The position numbers were made by a program, and so were the translations under genes. From Methylocystis rosea (GTDB lineage: Bacteria; Pseudomonadota; Alphaproteobacteria; Rhizobiales; Beijerinckiaceae), in assembly GCF_003855495.1 (NCBI RefSeq), contig NZ_CP034087.1, positions 248,001 through 312,000 on the forward strand: a stretch of 64,000 bases of DNA. The letters are read 5' to 3'. Each line of letters starts with the position of its first letter. Position 1 is the stretch's first letter. The notes under the pieces are model-generated. The model ran no database searches. It was not told where the DNA came from and worked only from the letters and a program-made list of their open reading frames with translations. Below are positions 7,193 to 14,621 of the stretch, in pieces.

Positions 7193-8866
7193 AAGTCTTG
7201 CAGACCGTGTGAAAACAGCGGCGGATTGAAGATCGGCAGTGACGTGGTGGTGGGGATGAGCGGCGTTCGCCATTTCCCGCCAGGATCGGTTTCTGATCTC
7301 GCTTGAGCTTCCTGGAACGCCCTGAAGCAGCCCTTGCCGCCCGGTCCGGCGTGATTTGAGGCGTTTTCACGCCGCCACCGCCGCCATCAGCCCTTCCATG
7401 CCGAGAATGTTGAGCGCCCGACGCAGATTGTAGGCGAGCGCCGTCAGGCTGAACTCGGCGCGCACCTTTTCGAGGCCGCGCATGAGGAAGGCCCCCTGGT
7501 TCATCCATTGCTTGATCGCGCCGAAGGGATGCTCGACGGTCTCGCGCCGCCGGTCGAGAACCTCCGGCCTCGCCTTCAGTCGAGCCGCCATGCGATCGAG
7601 CGCGTCCTCGTTTTCGAGGCGCGAGACGGAACGAACGTCCTTCGTGCAGCGTGGACGCAGCGCGCAGGCGCGACAGGCTTGCGCATTGCCATAATCGACT
7701 TTCTTCAAGTCGCGCAGCTTGCCTTCGCGGATCGGCGTCAGTTCCTGCCCGGCGGGACAAACATAAGCGTTGCGCGCCGCGTCGTAACGAAACTCGTCCT
7801 TGCGAAAGAAGCCGTTGTTCACCGCCGGCCCGCGTTGCGGGCGCGGCACATAGGGCGTCAGGCCGGCTTCTTCGCAAGAAGCGATGTCTTCGGTTCTGAA
7901 GTAACCCTTGTCGGCGACCACGTCGATTTTTTCGACGTCGAGAATCTCTCGCGCCGGCTCCGCCGTTCGTTGCAAAAGGCCCATGTCCAGAACGTCGTTC
8001 GACACCGCCTGTTCGACGATCATCTTGTGCTTGGCGTCGACGGCGATCTGAATGTTGTAGCCGACGCCAACCTTCGTATAGGCCGCCATGGCGCGGCTGT
8101 CGGGATCGGTGAGCGACACTTGGCTTTCGCCGCTCTTTTCCAGCGCGGCAAGATGCGCCGCATATTCGCCGCGCTTCTTGTTCAGCGCCTCGATCTTCTC
8201 CGCCAGATTCTTGACCCGCGAACCTGTCGTCGCGCGGTCCTCGGCGTCGCCCGCATCGAGCCGTTTCAGATAATCTTCCAGCTTCTTGTCGGCGGCCGCG
8301 ATGAATTTTTGCAGCGATCCCGTGGTGAAGTTCCGATCCTTGTTGTTGACCGCCTTGATGCGCGTGCCGTCCACCGCCAGCAGTTCGCGCCCGAACAAAT
8401 CGAGCCGCCGGCACAAGATCACGAACTCTCGGAAGACCTTCTTGAACGCGGCGCGATTGGCGCTCCTGAAATCGGCGATGGTCTTGAAATCCGGTTTTAG
8501 GCTGCGCAACAGCCAGATGACTTCGATGTTGCGGTGGCATTCCGCCTCGAGACGCCGGCTCGACCGCACCCGGTTGAGATAGCCGTAGATGTAGAGCTTC
8601 AAGAGATCGGCCGGCGCGTAACCCGGACGACCCGTCGCCTTCGCCTCGACCCGCTCGAAACCAACGGCCTTCAAATCGAGCCCGTCGACGAAGGCGTCGA
8701 TGAACCGCACGGGGTTGCAGCCACCGACATAATCGTCAATCGCCTCCGGCAAAAGCAGGAGTTGCGAGCGTTCGAAGCCGGATATGTGCGTCATGCCCGA
8801 TTCTAACCGGGCGCAGCCCCCAACGGAATCCCGTCATTCGGACTTTCCACACGGTCTGCTTGACTT
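7193..8866 (-). mobile_element. IS1182-family insertion sequence
   Basis: Terminal inverted repeats are clear: the left end at 7193-7215 and the reverse complement of 8844-8866 share AAGTC, two mismatches, then GCAGACCGTGTG and flanking A-rich bases. They bracket a complete transposase gene, so the element of about 1.67 kb is probably intact. It sits between the TacAT module and a damaged membrane-protein operon. Confidence 0.8.
7367..8794 (-). CDS. IS1182-family transposase
   Basis: A complete 475-residue DDE transposase. It has the N-terminal IS4/IS1182 domain (RPGYAPADLLKLYIYGYLNRVRSSRRLE), the first catalytic Asp in LLAVDGTRIKAVNNKDRNFT, a second in VVADKGYFRTEDI, a Cys-rich patch (CPAGQ...ACRACALRPRCTKDV) and the Glu region RRETVEHPFGAIKQWM. 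The long coiled-coil insertion between residues 165 and 220 is typical of the family. The inverted repeats flank it, so it should be able to move the element. Confidence 0.93.
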   Translation of the reverse strand: MTHISGFERSQLLLLPEAIDDYVGGCNPVRFIDAFVDGLDLKAVGFERVEAKATGRPGYAPADLLKLYIYGYLNRVRSSRRLEAECHRNIEVIWLLRSLKPDFKTIADFRSANRAAFKKVFREFVILCRRLDLFGRELLAVDGTRIKAVNNKDRNFTTGSLQKFIAAADKKLEDYLKRLDAGDAEDRATTGSRVKNLAEKIEALNKKRGEYAAHLAALEKSGESQVSLTDPDSRAMAAYTKVGVGYNIQIAVDAKHKMIVEQAVSNDVLDMGLLQRTAEPAREILDVEKIDVVADKGYFRTEDIASCEEAGLTPYVPRPQRGPAVNNGFFRKDEFRYDAARNAYVCPAGQELTPIREGKLRDLKKVDYGNAQACRACALRPRCTKDVRSVSRLENEDALDRMAARLKARPEVLDRRRETVEHPFGAIKQWMNQGAFLMRGLEKVRAEFSLTALAYNLRRALNILGMEGLMAAVAA

Positions 8867-8910
8867 ATGCACATCAGAGCGGGTCGGAGAGCCGACTCGC
8901 TCAAAATACC

Positions 8911-9520
8911 TTAAATGCCGCTCTGGGGCGGAGCCGCACTTGAGTTGGGTATCCACGGATAAAGGCGCGGGATCACGACCGTAAGGAACGTTGCAACAAG
9001 CAACGCGGCGGCTACGCCGACAATGAACTGCGTCCAAGTATCTGGGCGTATGGCTCCAAGTGAGACAATGACCATCAGAAGCGGGATGTCGAGAAAGTGC
9101 GTGAATGTTGGGACCATCTCCGCCTTCCGCGCCCGCGCCAGATCCAGCGTCACGCAGCCGCGTTCCAAGGCGTCCCTGCTGAGTCGTCGCAGCCGCATAA
9201 AGTAGAGGCGGGTGATGGTGTTGCCCTCGATGAATTCAAGCGCAAAGAGCACGACCATCCCCGCCAGCCACGGCGTTTCGAGAAAGCCCCAGCCGCCATA
9301 GAATGAAACAATGAGCCATGTGCCGGATGCGAGCAGCAACAGTGCTCCCGGCACGACGACGCCATCGTAGAAAACGGCGATGTTGCGCACCGCTTCCGAA
9401 AAAATGCGCCAAGTCGGTCAATTGGCGCGACCGCAAATCGAATATCCATACGCCAATTAATCCGCCAGAAATCAGCGTCAAACCGACGAGATGCGCAAAC
9501 TTTAGAAGCTCATATGTCAT
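8911..9520 (-). pseudogene. Integral membrane protein, frameshifted in an A6/T6 run
   Basis: The N-terminal part (MTYELLKFAHLVGLTLISGGLIGVW...) starts at 9520 with a good AGGAGA site. The continuation (AVRNIAVFYDGVVVPGALLLLASG...) is in another frame down to 8911. The break coincides with six A residues at 9399-9404 (six T on the coding strand); with five, the frame reads HFSEAVRNIAVF without interruption. Five hydrophobic segments resemble DUF2269-like membrane proteins. It is the last gene of the operon with the 143-residue membrane protein and the ABM protein. The defect may be real or a homopolymer sequencing error. Confidence 0.7.
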
Positions 9521-9571
9521 CGCTCGTCTCCTGCCATTTGGCCGGACAACCGGCAGTAAAAATGCAGAGCG

Positions 9572-10003
9572 TTAAGCGTGGCGACGCAGCCGCAAGCCGT
9601 CGCGCACGTTCAGGCCAAGCAGCGTGATGTTCGTCACACCGGCGAGGAGTTCGAGCGCCTGCACCGCGTAAAAGGCCTTGTCGAATTCGCCCGCTCGCGC
9701 CTTTGAGGCGAGAAAAAGCGCAGCGGGAATGAGCACAAGGAGGCCGTTAGCGGCAATGAACGCCATGCGCTTGAGCTTCCCGCCGATCACACCGGCGCGG
9801 CCTCCTTTCGACAGCACGAAGCCCGTGCCGCCCACCGTCATCAGCGCCGGAACGAGCACGAAAAATCCCCACGGGATTGAAGTCTTCACGCTGACAACGA
9901 ACGCCTCTGAGCCAAAGAGTTCGGCGAAAAGCGTCGATAGCCAAAAGGTCGAAATCGTCAGTAATGCGATAGCGCCTGCGACGGGATGAATCATCTTGAG
10001 CAT
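9572..10003 (-). CDS. Small integral membrane protein
   Basis: A 143-residue protein with four predicted transmembrane helices (around residues 8-25, 45-62, 82-100 and 115-135). A strong ribosome binding site (AGGGAGGGAG) precedes the ATG at 10003. It lies between an ABM-domain protein and a second membrane protein, all on the minus strand with short gaps, and divergent from a MarR gene, so they probably form one MarR-controlled operon. I do not recognise a named family. A role in handling a toxic or oxidising compound is only suggested by the neighbours. Confidence 0.75.
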   Translation of the reverse strand: MLKMIHPVAGAIALLTISTFWLSTLFAELFGSEAFVVSVKTSIPWGFFVLVPALMTVGGTGFVLSKGGRAGVIGGKLKRMAFIAANGLLVLIPAALFLASKARAGEFDKAFYAVQALELLAGVTNITLLGLNVRDGLRLRRHA

Positions 10004-10029
10004 AGCTCCCTCCCTTTGAAGCGCGACCG

Positions 10030-10398
10030 TTAGGCGACGCAGATGTCAGGCACCGCAACTTTCTGAAAAAGATGCGGGGATGCGATGGCGGAGGAGGGAT
10101 AGGCGGCGAGCTTGACTTGGAAGTCCGGGTTCGAGAATGCAGCGCGGAATGCAGCGTTCGATTCCCAAACGGCATAGTTCAAATAGGTAGGGTTCTCGCC
10201 AAGAGCACGATGCAACTGGGTCGAGATGAAGCCCGGCTGGCGTTTCATGAACGCCGCATCGTCCTGCCAGGTTTTGAGGAAGCCCGGCTCGTCCGCCTTA
10301 TCGAGGGTGAAGATGTTTACAAGAACGACCGGGCTGGCGTCGATTCCGAGCTGACGCTCAATCGGGAAGCTCGGGTCGAGGGGGCGCAACAGCGACAT
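10030..10398 (-). CDS. Antibiotic biosynthesis monooxygenase (ABM)-domain protein
   Basis: A 122-residue protein with a single ferredoxin-like ABM domain: VVLVNIFTLDKADEPGFLKTWQDDAAFMKRQPGFIS followed by YLNYAVWESNAAFRAAFSNPDF. Such proteins are small dimeric oxygenases or heme/quinone-modifying enzymes. It is the first gene of the minus-strand operon and diverges from marR across a 97-nt gap that contains repeated motifs. The exact substrate cannot be inferred. Confidence 0.82.
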   Translation of the reverse strand: MSLLRPLDPSFPIERQLGIDASPVVLVNIFTLDKADEPGFLKTWQDDAAFMKRQPGFISTQLHRALGENPTYLNYAVWESNAAFRAAFSNPDFQVKLAAYPSSAIASPHLFQKVAVPDICVA

Positions 10399-10438
10399 GA
10401 CGGCTCCATTCAGTTTGAATAGTCAGCGCCGATATAGC

Positions 10439-10493
10439 ACTATGATGTCATATCGTTATTGACACTATGATGTCAATATCAAACTATGGTGTG
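10439..10493. promoter_or_regulatory. Divergent promoter with MarR-type operator repeats
   Basis: The palindrome TTGACA-ctatga-TGTCAA (10459-10476) lies 19 nt before the marR start. The motif ACTATGATGTCA occurs at 10439-10450 and within the palindrome, with a degenerate third copy ACTATGGTGTGA at 10483-10494. Such repeats between divergent marR and target genes normally bind the regulator. TTGACA may double as a -35 element. Confidence 0.6.
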
Positions 10494-10495
10494 AA

Positions 10496-11005
10496 ATGCC
10501 CCAACCGAAACGAACGCCCGGCGGTGATGCTGTGACCGACCTCGTGCTCGACCTGTTCAGGCTGAACAATCAGCTTTTGTCCGCAGGAGATAGGCTGATC
10601 GCGCCACTCGGATTGACGAGCGCACGCTGGCAAATCCTCGGTGCGATTGTCGCCGCCGATTACCCGCAACCGGTCGCGTGGCTGGCACGAAACCTCGGCG
10701 CGCATCGCCAGAACGTGCAGCGCATCATCAACGACCTCGCCAAAGAGGGGTTAGTCGGCTTTGAAACCAACCCGCATCACCGAAGGGCGCAGCTTGTTGT
10801 CCTCACAAAAAAGGGAAAGCAGATTTTCAACGCGGCGATGCGCTTGCAGGCTCCTTGGAGCGACAGTCTTGCAGATGGCCTGACGGCCAAAGACATCGAA
10901 ACCGCCCACCGGGTGATGTTAGCGCTGCGCCAGAATTTGAATGCAAAGGATGATGCCGACGATGGGGACCGAAATCCCGCTGTCTCCAGTATTTTTGGCG
11001 CATAG
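10496..11005 (+). CDS. MarR-family transcriptional regulator
   Basis: A 169-residue winged-helix protein. The DNA-binding core is seen as LTSARWQILGAIVAADYPQPVAWLARNLGAHRQNVQRIINDLAKEGLV (about 40-88), followed by the wing NPHHRRAQLVVLTKKGKQIF. N- and C-terminal helices would form the dimer interface. The ATG at 10496 lies almost on top of the operator repeats and lacks a good ribosome binding site, so either the transcript is nearly leaderless or translation starts at the GTG at 10532. It most likely represses the divergent ABM/membrane-protein operon and itself, with release by a small ligand. Confidence 0.88.
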   Translation: MPQPKRTPGGDAVTDLVLDLFRLNNQLLSAGDRLIAPLGLTSARWQILGAIVAADYPQPVAWLARNLGAHRQNVQRIINDLAKEGLVGFETNPHHRRAQLVVLTKKGKQIFNAAMRLQAPWSDSLADGLTAKDIETAHRVMLALRQNLNAKDDADDGDRNPAVSSIFGA

Positions 11006-11158
11006 CACACGGTGCAAAAATCTTAAATTCCGGTGAAAAAGTCGGCGTGCGGCGCGCGTTGGAATGACGCGCAGAGCCGGTGATTTCTGCATTAATGTCG
11101 TTGTAATTACTAGATTTTCGTTATTCCATGGACGTGCTCATTCGATGGAGAGCGCGAC

Positions 11159-11386
11159 ATGATGGGGCGGCTCGAAGCTCGGCAATCGTCGCTGTTTTAT
11201 GATTTCTGCCTCGACGATTACGTCCGCCCAGATCATCTGCTGCGCCAGGTCGACGCCGTGCTGGATTTGAGCGGCGTCCGGCGCGAACTCGCGCCTTTCT
11301 ACAGCGGCATTGGCCGTCCCTCGCTCGATCCCGATCTTGCGACGCTGCTGCGTTCGCCGGTCCTTCAAGCGGAGGCGCTGTCATGA
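11159..11386 (+). pseudogene. Transposase N-terminal remnant (IS1182/IS5-like)
   Basis: About 60 residues match the start of a second transposase type (SSLFYDFCLDDYVRPDHLLRQVD...LAPFYSGIGRPSLDPDL). The frame then runs into about 12 unrelated residues and stops, so the DDE domain is missing. The stop overlaps the next small ORF by 4 nt. It differs from the intact IS1182 transposase at 7.4-8.8 kb. Confidence 0.75.
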
Positions 11387-11652
11387 AGATGCTGAACTAT
11401 GACGAGATCAATCGCATGGTTGAAGAAATGGAAAAATTCCCGTTCCCACAGCGCGACCAACTTGAGCAAATTGCGGTGAAACTTCGATACCTCGGCGCCA
11501 CGACGCCCGAGGATGCACTCGGCGAAGAGGCGCAGAACGGCCTCGGCTACTTGTTGAGCGACATCGCCCGCGAGGTTGACGCCATCGTGTATGATTTACG
11601 CCAAGATGGCCAAGCGCGGCTCGACGCAATCAAAAGGGAGGCGCTGGCATGA
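11383..11652 (+). CDS. Small hypothetical protein
   Basis: An 89-residue acidic, helical protein (NYDEINRMVEEMEKFPFPQRDQLEQIAVKL...). It overlaps the preceding transposase remnant and the following ORF by 4 nt each (ATGA). The chain of overlapping small genes from 11.38 to 12.06 kb looks like a cassette of accessory genes of phage or plasmid type. No family is recognised. Confidence 0.5.
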   Translation: MKMLNYDEINRMVEEMEKFPFPQRDQLEQIAVKLRYLGATTPEDALGEEAQNGLGYLLSDIAREVDAIVYDLRQDGQARLDAIKREALA

Positions 11653-11738
11653 GCAAGAAGAAAAGGAAATTGAAGCTCGTCGAGCCCGTGCAAGATCGCC
11701 TCATGAGAACACCCATTGCGACCAATTGTCGGACATGA
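11649..11738 (+). CDS. Very small basic ORF
   Basis: A 29-residue ORF starting with the Lys-rich stretch MSKKKRKLKLVEP, in an ATGA overlap with the previous gene. It may be a truncated gene that continued in the next frame. Support comes only from the overlap pattern. Confidence 0.3.
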   Translation: MSKKKRKLKLVEPVQDRLMRTPIATNCRT

Positions 11739-11928
11739 AAAGCCGAATCTATGCAAAAGCCGAATCTGTGCGCTGCATCTCGCCATCTGCGGCGTTCGAG
11801 ACGAAATCAGCGACTGCTCTGCCGACGCGCTTACTCAACTCTCTCTTGATCTACATGACCAGATGGAAGCCGTTCATGCGGCGTTCGGTGCGGAGTTTGA
11901 ACTGCGCCGCGCGGAGAAGCAGTCATGA
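11716..11928 (+). CDS. Small hypothetical ORF
   Basis: An open frame of 70 residues with only a TTG at its start; the C-terminal part (ALTQLSLDLHDQMEAVHAAFGAEFELRRAEKQ) looks like a helical protein. Its stop overlaps the following ORF by 4 nt (ATGA). The true start is unclear and it may be the 3' piece of a frameshifted gene. Confidence 0.35.
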   Translation: MRPIVGHEKPNLCKSRICALHLAICGVRDEISDCSADALTQLSLDLHDQMEAVHAAFGAEFELRRAEKQS

Positions 11929-12059
11929 CCGCACCCGTCTCAGCGCTCTTCGTCCGCATCTGGCGCATCCGGCTCGCGCGTTGGGCTATGCGCGGCTCGC
12001 GGGCCTTCGACGATCTCGCCGAGCGGCTCCTGCCCGAGGATTTGCGGCATAGGCTCTGA
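11925..12059 (+). CDS. Small basic hypothetical protein
   Basis: A 44-residue Arg- and Trp-rich ORF (MTAPVSALFVRIWRIRLARW...) that begins inside the stop of the previous frame (ATGA). It is the last member of the overlapping chain. It may be an amphipathic peptide. Function unknown. Confidence 0.4.
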   Translation: MTAPVSALFVRIWRIRLARWAMRGSRAFDDLAERLLPEDLRHRL

Positions 12060-12213
12060 CCCTTACATCGCGCCAAGCGCTAGAATTCCTCCCCACTGCA
12101 AAGAAAACGCTCCGATCGTGGATGTAACGTCGGGGCATTTTCGTTTGTGGCGGTCGAATGGACTGCGTGAGCCCATCGCACCTTTCGAAGGTCTGATCTT
12201 CGATGGCCGCCCG

Positions 12214-12498
12214 TTAGCAGACCCAATGCCACTGGCCATACCACCAGCGCCAGCAGCCGCCACGATGACCGCCATATCCGCCGCCCCAGCCCCCCCCATG
12301 ATGGCCGCCCCAGCCCCCATGATGGCCGCCCCAGCCCCCATGATGGCCGCCCCAGCCGCCGTGATGGCCGCCCCAGCCGCCGTGATGGCCGCCCCAGCCG
12401 CCGTAATGGCCGCCACCATGTCCATCCCACGCCATAGCGGCAGTCGGAAGAGCCAAAGCGGCAGCCAAAGCCGTTACGAGAGACAATTTGCGCAGCAT
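12214..12498 (-). CDS. Secreted Gly/His/Trp-rich repeat protein
   Basis: A 94-residue protein. Residues 1-23 form a clear signal peptide (MLRKLSLVTALAAALALPTAAMA), and the start at 12498 has a strong AAGGAG site. The mature part is built from a repeated unit GGWGGHH and ends in a Trp/Cys-rich tail. His-rich repeats of this kind usually bind divalent metals such as Cu, Ni or Zn in the periplasm or at the cell surface. A metal-handling role is inference but would suit a copper-demanding methanotroph. A second small secreted His-rich protein is encoded at 44.6 kb. Confidence 0.7.
   Translation of the reverse strand: MLRKLSLVTALAAALALPTAAMAWDGHGGGHYGGWGGHHGGWGGHHGGWGGHHGGWGGHHGGWGGHHGGGWGGGYGGHRGGCWRWWYGQWHWVC
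12283..12412. repeat. Tandem 21-bp repeats coding the GGWGGHH units
   Basis: About six near-identical 21-bp units, with the plus-strand core CCCAGCCCCCATGATGGCCGC, lie in frame inside the Gly/His-rich gene. Units vary mainly at two positions (CAT versus CGT). The copy number is likely to vary between strains by slippage or recombination without breaking the frame. Confidence 0.8.
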
Positions 12499-12667
12499 GC
12501 TAATCTCCTTCTTCCCCGTGCAATTCAATCCCATCAATCCACTGAATGGCCGCTGAACGAGACTCCTCATTGGGTAGTGTCTCAGTTTGAAATTTGAGGC
12601 CCTTGACGCGGCTTCGCGCCATTGCCAGTTCCCATGTTATGCTTCGCAAAAGCACTGGAGCGATAAT

Positions 12668-12874
12668 GTGGCAGAGGAACCGCGCGGCGTTTATCGGACG
12701 GAAGGCGTAAGGGGAAAGCCAAATACTGCTTTGATCGAATCCGGGACGTTGGGGTTTGAAATCTCTGAGCAGGAATATCGTGACAAAGGATACAAGCCGG
12801 ATTTTGATGATCTCCCGTGTGGAGACCTTTCCTGCGCCACTGAGAAAAAAGACGAAGATGCCAACAGGACCTAA
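12668..12874 (+). CDS. Small hypothetical protein
   Basis: A 68-residue acidic protein from a GTG at 12668, preceded by GGAG with 7 nt spacing. It reads VAEEPRGVYRTEGVRGKPNTALIESG and ends Asp/Glu-rich. It overlaps the next small gene by 17 nt. No family is recognised; codon use looks like that of a real gene. Confidence 0.5.
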   Translation: MAEEPRGVYRTEGVRGKPNTALIESGTLGFEISEQEYRDKGYKPDFDDLPCGDLSCATEKKDEDANRT

Positions 12875-12983
12875 AGGCGAGAAGCGTCCCGCCGACGACA
12901 TAGCCCGTGCCGTCAAAGTCATGCGCATCGCCGCGGGCGAAGAGCCGGAGGACTACGGCAACGCGCCGCTTCGGCCGCCTTGA
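12858..12983 (+). CDS. Small conserved RNA-binding-like protein
   Basis: A 41-residue protein with the stretch PTGPKGEKRPADDIARAVKVMRIAAGE, which I recognise as a motif of short conserved hypothetical proteins common in Alphaproteobacteria (PKGEKRPADVI...AVKVMRIATGE). Function is not established. The IS1595-type element begins about 40 nt downstream. Confidence 0.6.
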   Translation: MPTGPKGEKRPADDIARAVKVMRIAAGEEPEDYGNAPLRPP

Positions 12984-13024
12984 GCATGTCTGCGCCCATT
13001 CGCGCTGCTGCGGCTAAGCCTTAC

Positions 13025-13207
13025 CTAACCGGCGCTTAGAGCGTTTGGCCGTCGCGGGGGATCGTCCTGCGGCGGCTTTTTCGTTTTTGATCGCTCTATA
13101 CTTTCCTCCACTTCTTTTGGCTTGACCGCGACAAAACGAGTCATGGCCTCTCCAAAGCTCACGTCGAGCGTGAGCGGCGGTTCTTGCTTCCGCCCCTTCT
13201 CTGTCAT
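13025..13207 (-). CDS. Passenger ORF of the IS1595-type element
   Basis: A 60-residue hydrophilic protein (PPLTLDVSFGEAMTRFVAVKPKEVEESIERSK...). It overlaps the stop of the transposase gene by 4 nt (ATGA), so it should be co-translated with it. Small ORFs with this FGEAxxRFVxxxPKEV pattern are a recurrent partner of this transposase type as I know the family. The function is unknown; it may be an accessory or regulatory factor of transposition. Confidence 0.6.
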   Translation of the reverse strand: MTEKGRKQEPPLTLDVSFGEAMTRFVAVKPKEVEESIERSKTKKPPQDDPPRRPNALSAG

Positions 13208-14121
13208 GCGATCAACTCGCGGTAGCGCAGCCGCCCCTCGACGCAGGCGAAAATGTCATTCATGCGTGGCGACGGTTTCATGTCGCGGCGGTTATAACGC
13301 CATGTCATCTCGTCCACATAGCGCTGAAGATGCTTCGGCGATACCCAATGATGAATGCCGACGATCTGGCGCTTAAGGAGCGCCCAGACGCCTTCGATGT
13401 TGTTCGTATGAACGAAGCCGCCGAGGCGCACATATTCGCCAGCCGAGTGATTGACGGCGAGGTGGGTGAAATCCTTGTCGAGTCCGACAAAAGCCATGTC
13501 TTCGTCAGTCAGAACCGCCGAGCATTTGGCGACATTCTGGCGGACCTTCCCCTGAAGCGTCTTCGCCTTGTGATCGGCGACGTGCTCGGCGCGTAGCTCG
13601 CCGTCGCACTCGACAATGCCGAGCACAACCGCCTTGCCGGCGCCGCCCTGTTTGCCGCCCTTGCGGTCCTTGGCGTGCTTGTTCTTTTCCTTGCCGCCGA
13701 CAAACGTAGTGTCGGCTTCAACATCGCCCTTAAGTGGCGCATTGAACGAAGGCGTGCGGGCTGCATGGCGGAGGCGATGCAGCATAAACCACGCCGACTT
13801 TTGCGTGATTTTCAGATCCTTGGCGAGCGTGACAGATGCAATGCCTTTCGGATGATTGGTGATCATCCAAATAGCCGCAAACCACTTGCGTAGCGGCAGT
13901 TTAGTGTTTTCGAAGATCGTGCCGACTTTGATCGAAAAGCGCTCTCTGCACTCTCCGCACTTATGCGTTTTGCGGTCGCTGAAATGATAGATTTTCGTGT
14001 CGCCGCAGTAGGGGCAAAACTCGCCGTCGCGCCAGCGGATCGCCTGCAGATGGTCGATGCAGGACTGCTCGTCCGGGAAGGCTTCAAAGAGGCTGTAGAG
14101 GCTATCGAAATTCGTAAGCAC
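13204..14121 (-). CDS. IS1595-family (ISXO2-like) transposase
   Basis: A complete 305-residue transposase. It has an N-terminal zinc ribbon (CPYCGDTK...THKCGECRERFS, residues 36-60), a helix-turn-helix-like segment, and the DDE/DDN core of the ISXO2 group (GDVEADTTFVGGKEKNKH with the first Asp, AVLTDEDMAF with the second, and HTNNIEGVWALLKR with the Asn/Glu pair). The start at 14121 gives the usual length. The downstream passenger ORF overlaps its stop. It is probably functional. Confidence 0.92.
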   Translation of the reverse strand: MLTNFDSLYSLFEAFPDEQSCIDHLQAIRWRDGEFCPYCGDTKIYHFSDRKTHKCGECRERFSIKVGTIFENTKLPLRKWFAAIWMITNHPKGIASVTLAKDLKITQKSAWFMLHRLRHAARTPSFNAPLKGDVEADTTFVGGKEKNKHAKDRKGGKQGGAGKAVVLGIVECDGELRAEHVADHKAKTLQGKVRQNVAKCSAVLTDEDMAFVGLDKDFTHLAVNHSAGEYVRLGGFVHTNNIEGVWALLKRQIVGIHHWVSPKHLQRYVDEMTWRYNRRDMKPSPRMNDIFACVEGRLRYRELIA

Positions 14122-14194
14122 GGCTCATCTCCGTCGATGTGGAGATACTAGCCTACTTTTTTGGTTAGGTCAAACTAGTATATATGTCCCCTAA

Positions 14195-14621
14195 TTTTTT
14201 TTCGGGCTTGGACCGATTGGCGTCGATATCGAAACTATCATCGACGCCCTCGCGCGAACTCTAAAGGAAGTGGATTACGATAGCGAGATCGTACATCTGA
14301 CCAAGCACATGAGCATCCAAAATTAACGTTCAGTATTGATGATACATCATATTATAAGAAATACATGTCACTAATAAAATATGCTAACGAGTTCTGACAA
14401 ATTTCGGGATCACCGGGCGGGTCTTGCTGTATTAAAGGTTAGACAAACACGCTCAAATTATCCCGGGGACGAGGCCGCTGCCCAGTTTCGGTAGGGCCTA
14501 CGTCGTGCGGCAATTTAAGCGGCCGGAAGAAATCGCTGCGATGCGCCGAATTTACGGGCGGAAGTTCGTTCAGGTATCGGTCATGTATAACGCCGGTGCG
14601 CGGCCTATACCTTGCCTTTAA
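14195..14621 (+). pseudogene. Remnant of an anti-phage dCTP deaminase-like gene, multiply frameshifted
   Basis: Four pieces in different frames line up as the N-terminal part of one protein. They are GLGPIGVDIETIIDALARTL (from 14204, stop at 14326), YYKKYMSLIKYANEF (from 14350), KFRDHRAGLAVLKVRQTRSN (about 14400-14460) and AYVVRQFKRPEEIAAMRRIY (about 14493-14555) running to a stop at 14621. This series matches my knowledge of the antiphage deoxycytidylate/dCTP deaminase family (GPIGxxxE nucleotide-binding start, then a RQxKRPEEIxLMRxIYG segment). The deaminase zinc domain is absent. No start codon remains; the IS1595-type element ends 25 nt upstream. Identity is by eye and moderately confident. 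Confidence 0.55.

Larger units (their letters stand above)
13023..14170 (-). mobile_element. IS1595-family element carrying a passenger ORF
   Basis: The octamer ACCTAACC (13023-13030) and its inverse GGTTAGGT (14163-14170) bracket a complete IS1595/ISXO2-type transposase and a 60-residue ORF. The stop codon of the passenger lies inside the left octamer. The repeat is short, so the exact ends are tentative. Confidence 0.55.

Noticed and set aside
7141..7197. The inverted repeat GACTTTCGC/GCGAAAGTC as a terminator or an IS end
   Set aside because: The arms are 39 nt apart with no T-tract, and the left arm is outside the IS1182 ends defined by the longer terminal repeats.
7170..8540. A second long minus-strand frame of 456 residues
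   Set aside because: It is an out-of-frame shadow of the IS1182 transposase, with Arg/Ala/Gly bias and no domain.
12283..12412. A CRISPR-like array
   Set aside because: The repeats are contiguous, in frame and coding, with no spacers. No CRISPR array or cas gene was seen anywhere in the window.
12118..12597. A plus-strand protein with Ala/Pro/Met repeats
   Set aside because: It is the complement of the Gly/His-rich secreted protein, which has a signal peptide and a ribosome binding site on the other strand.
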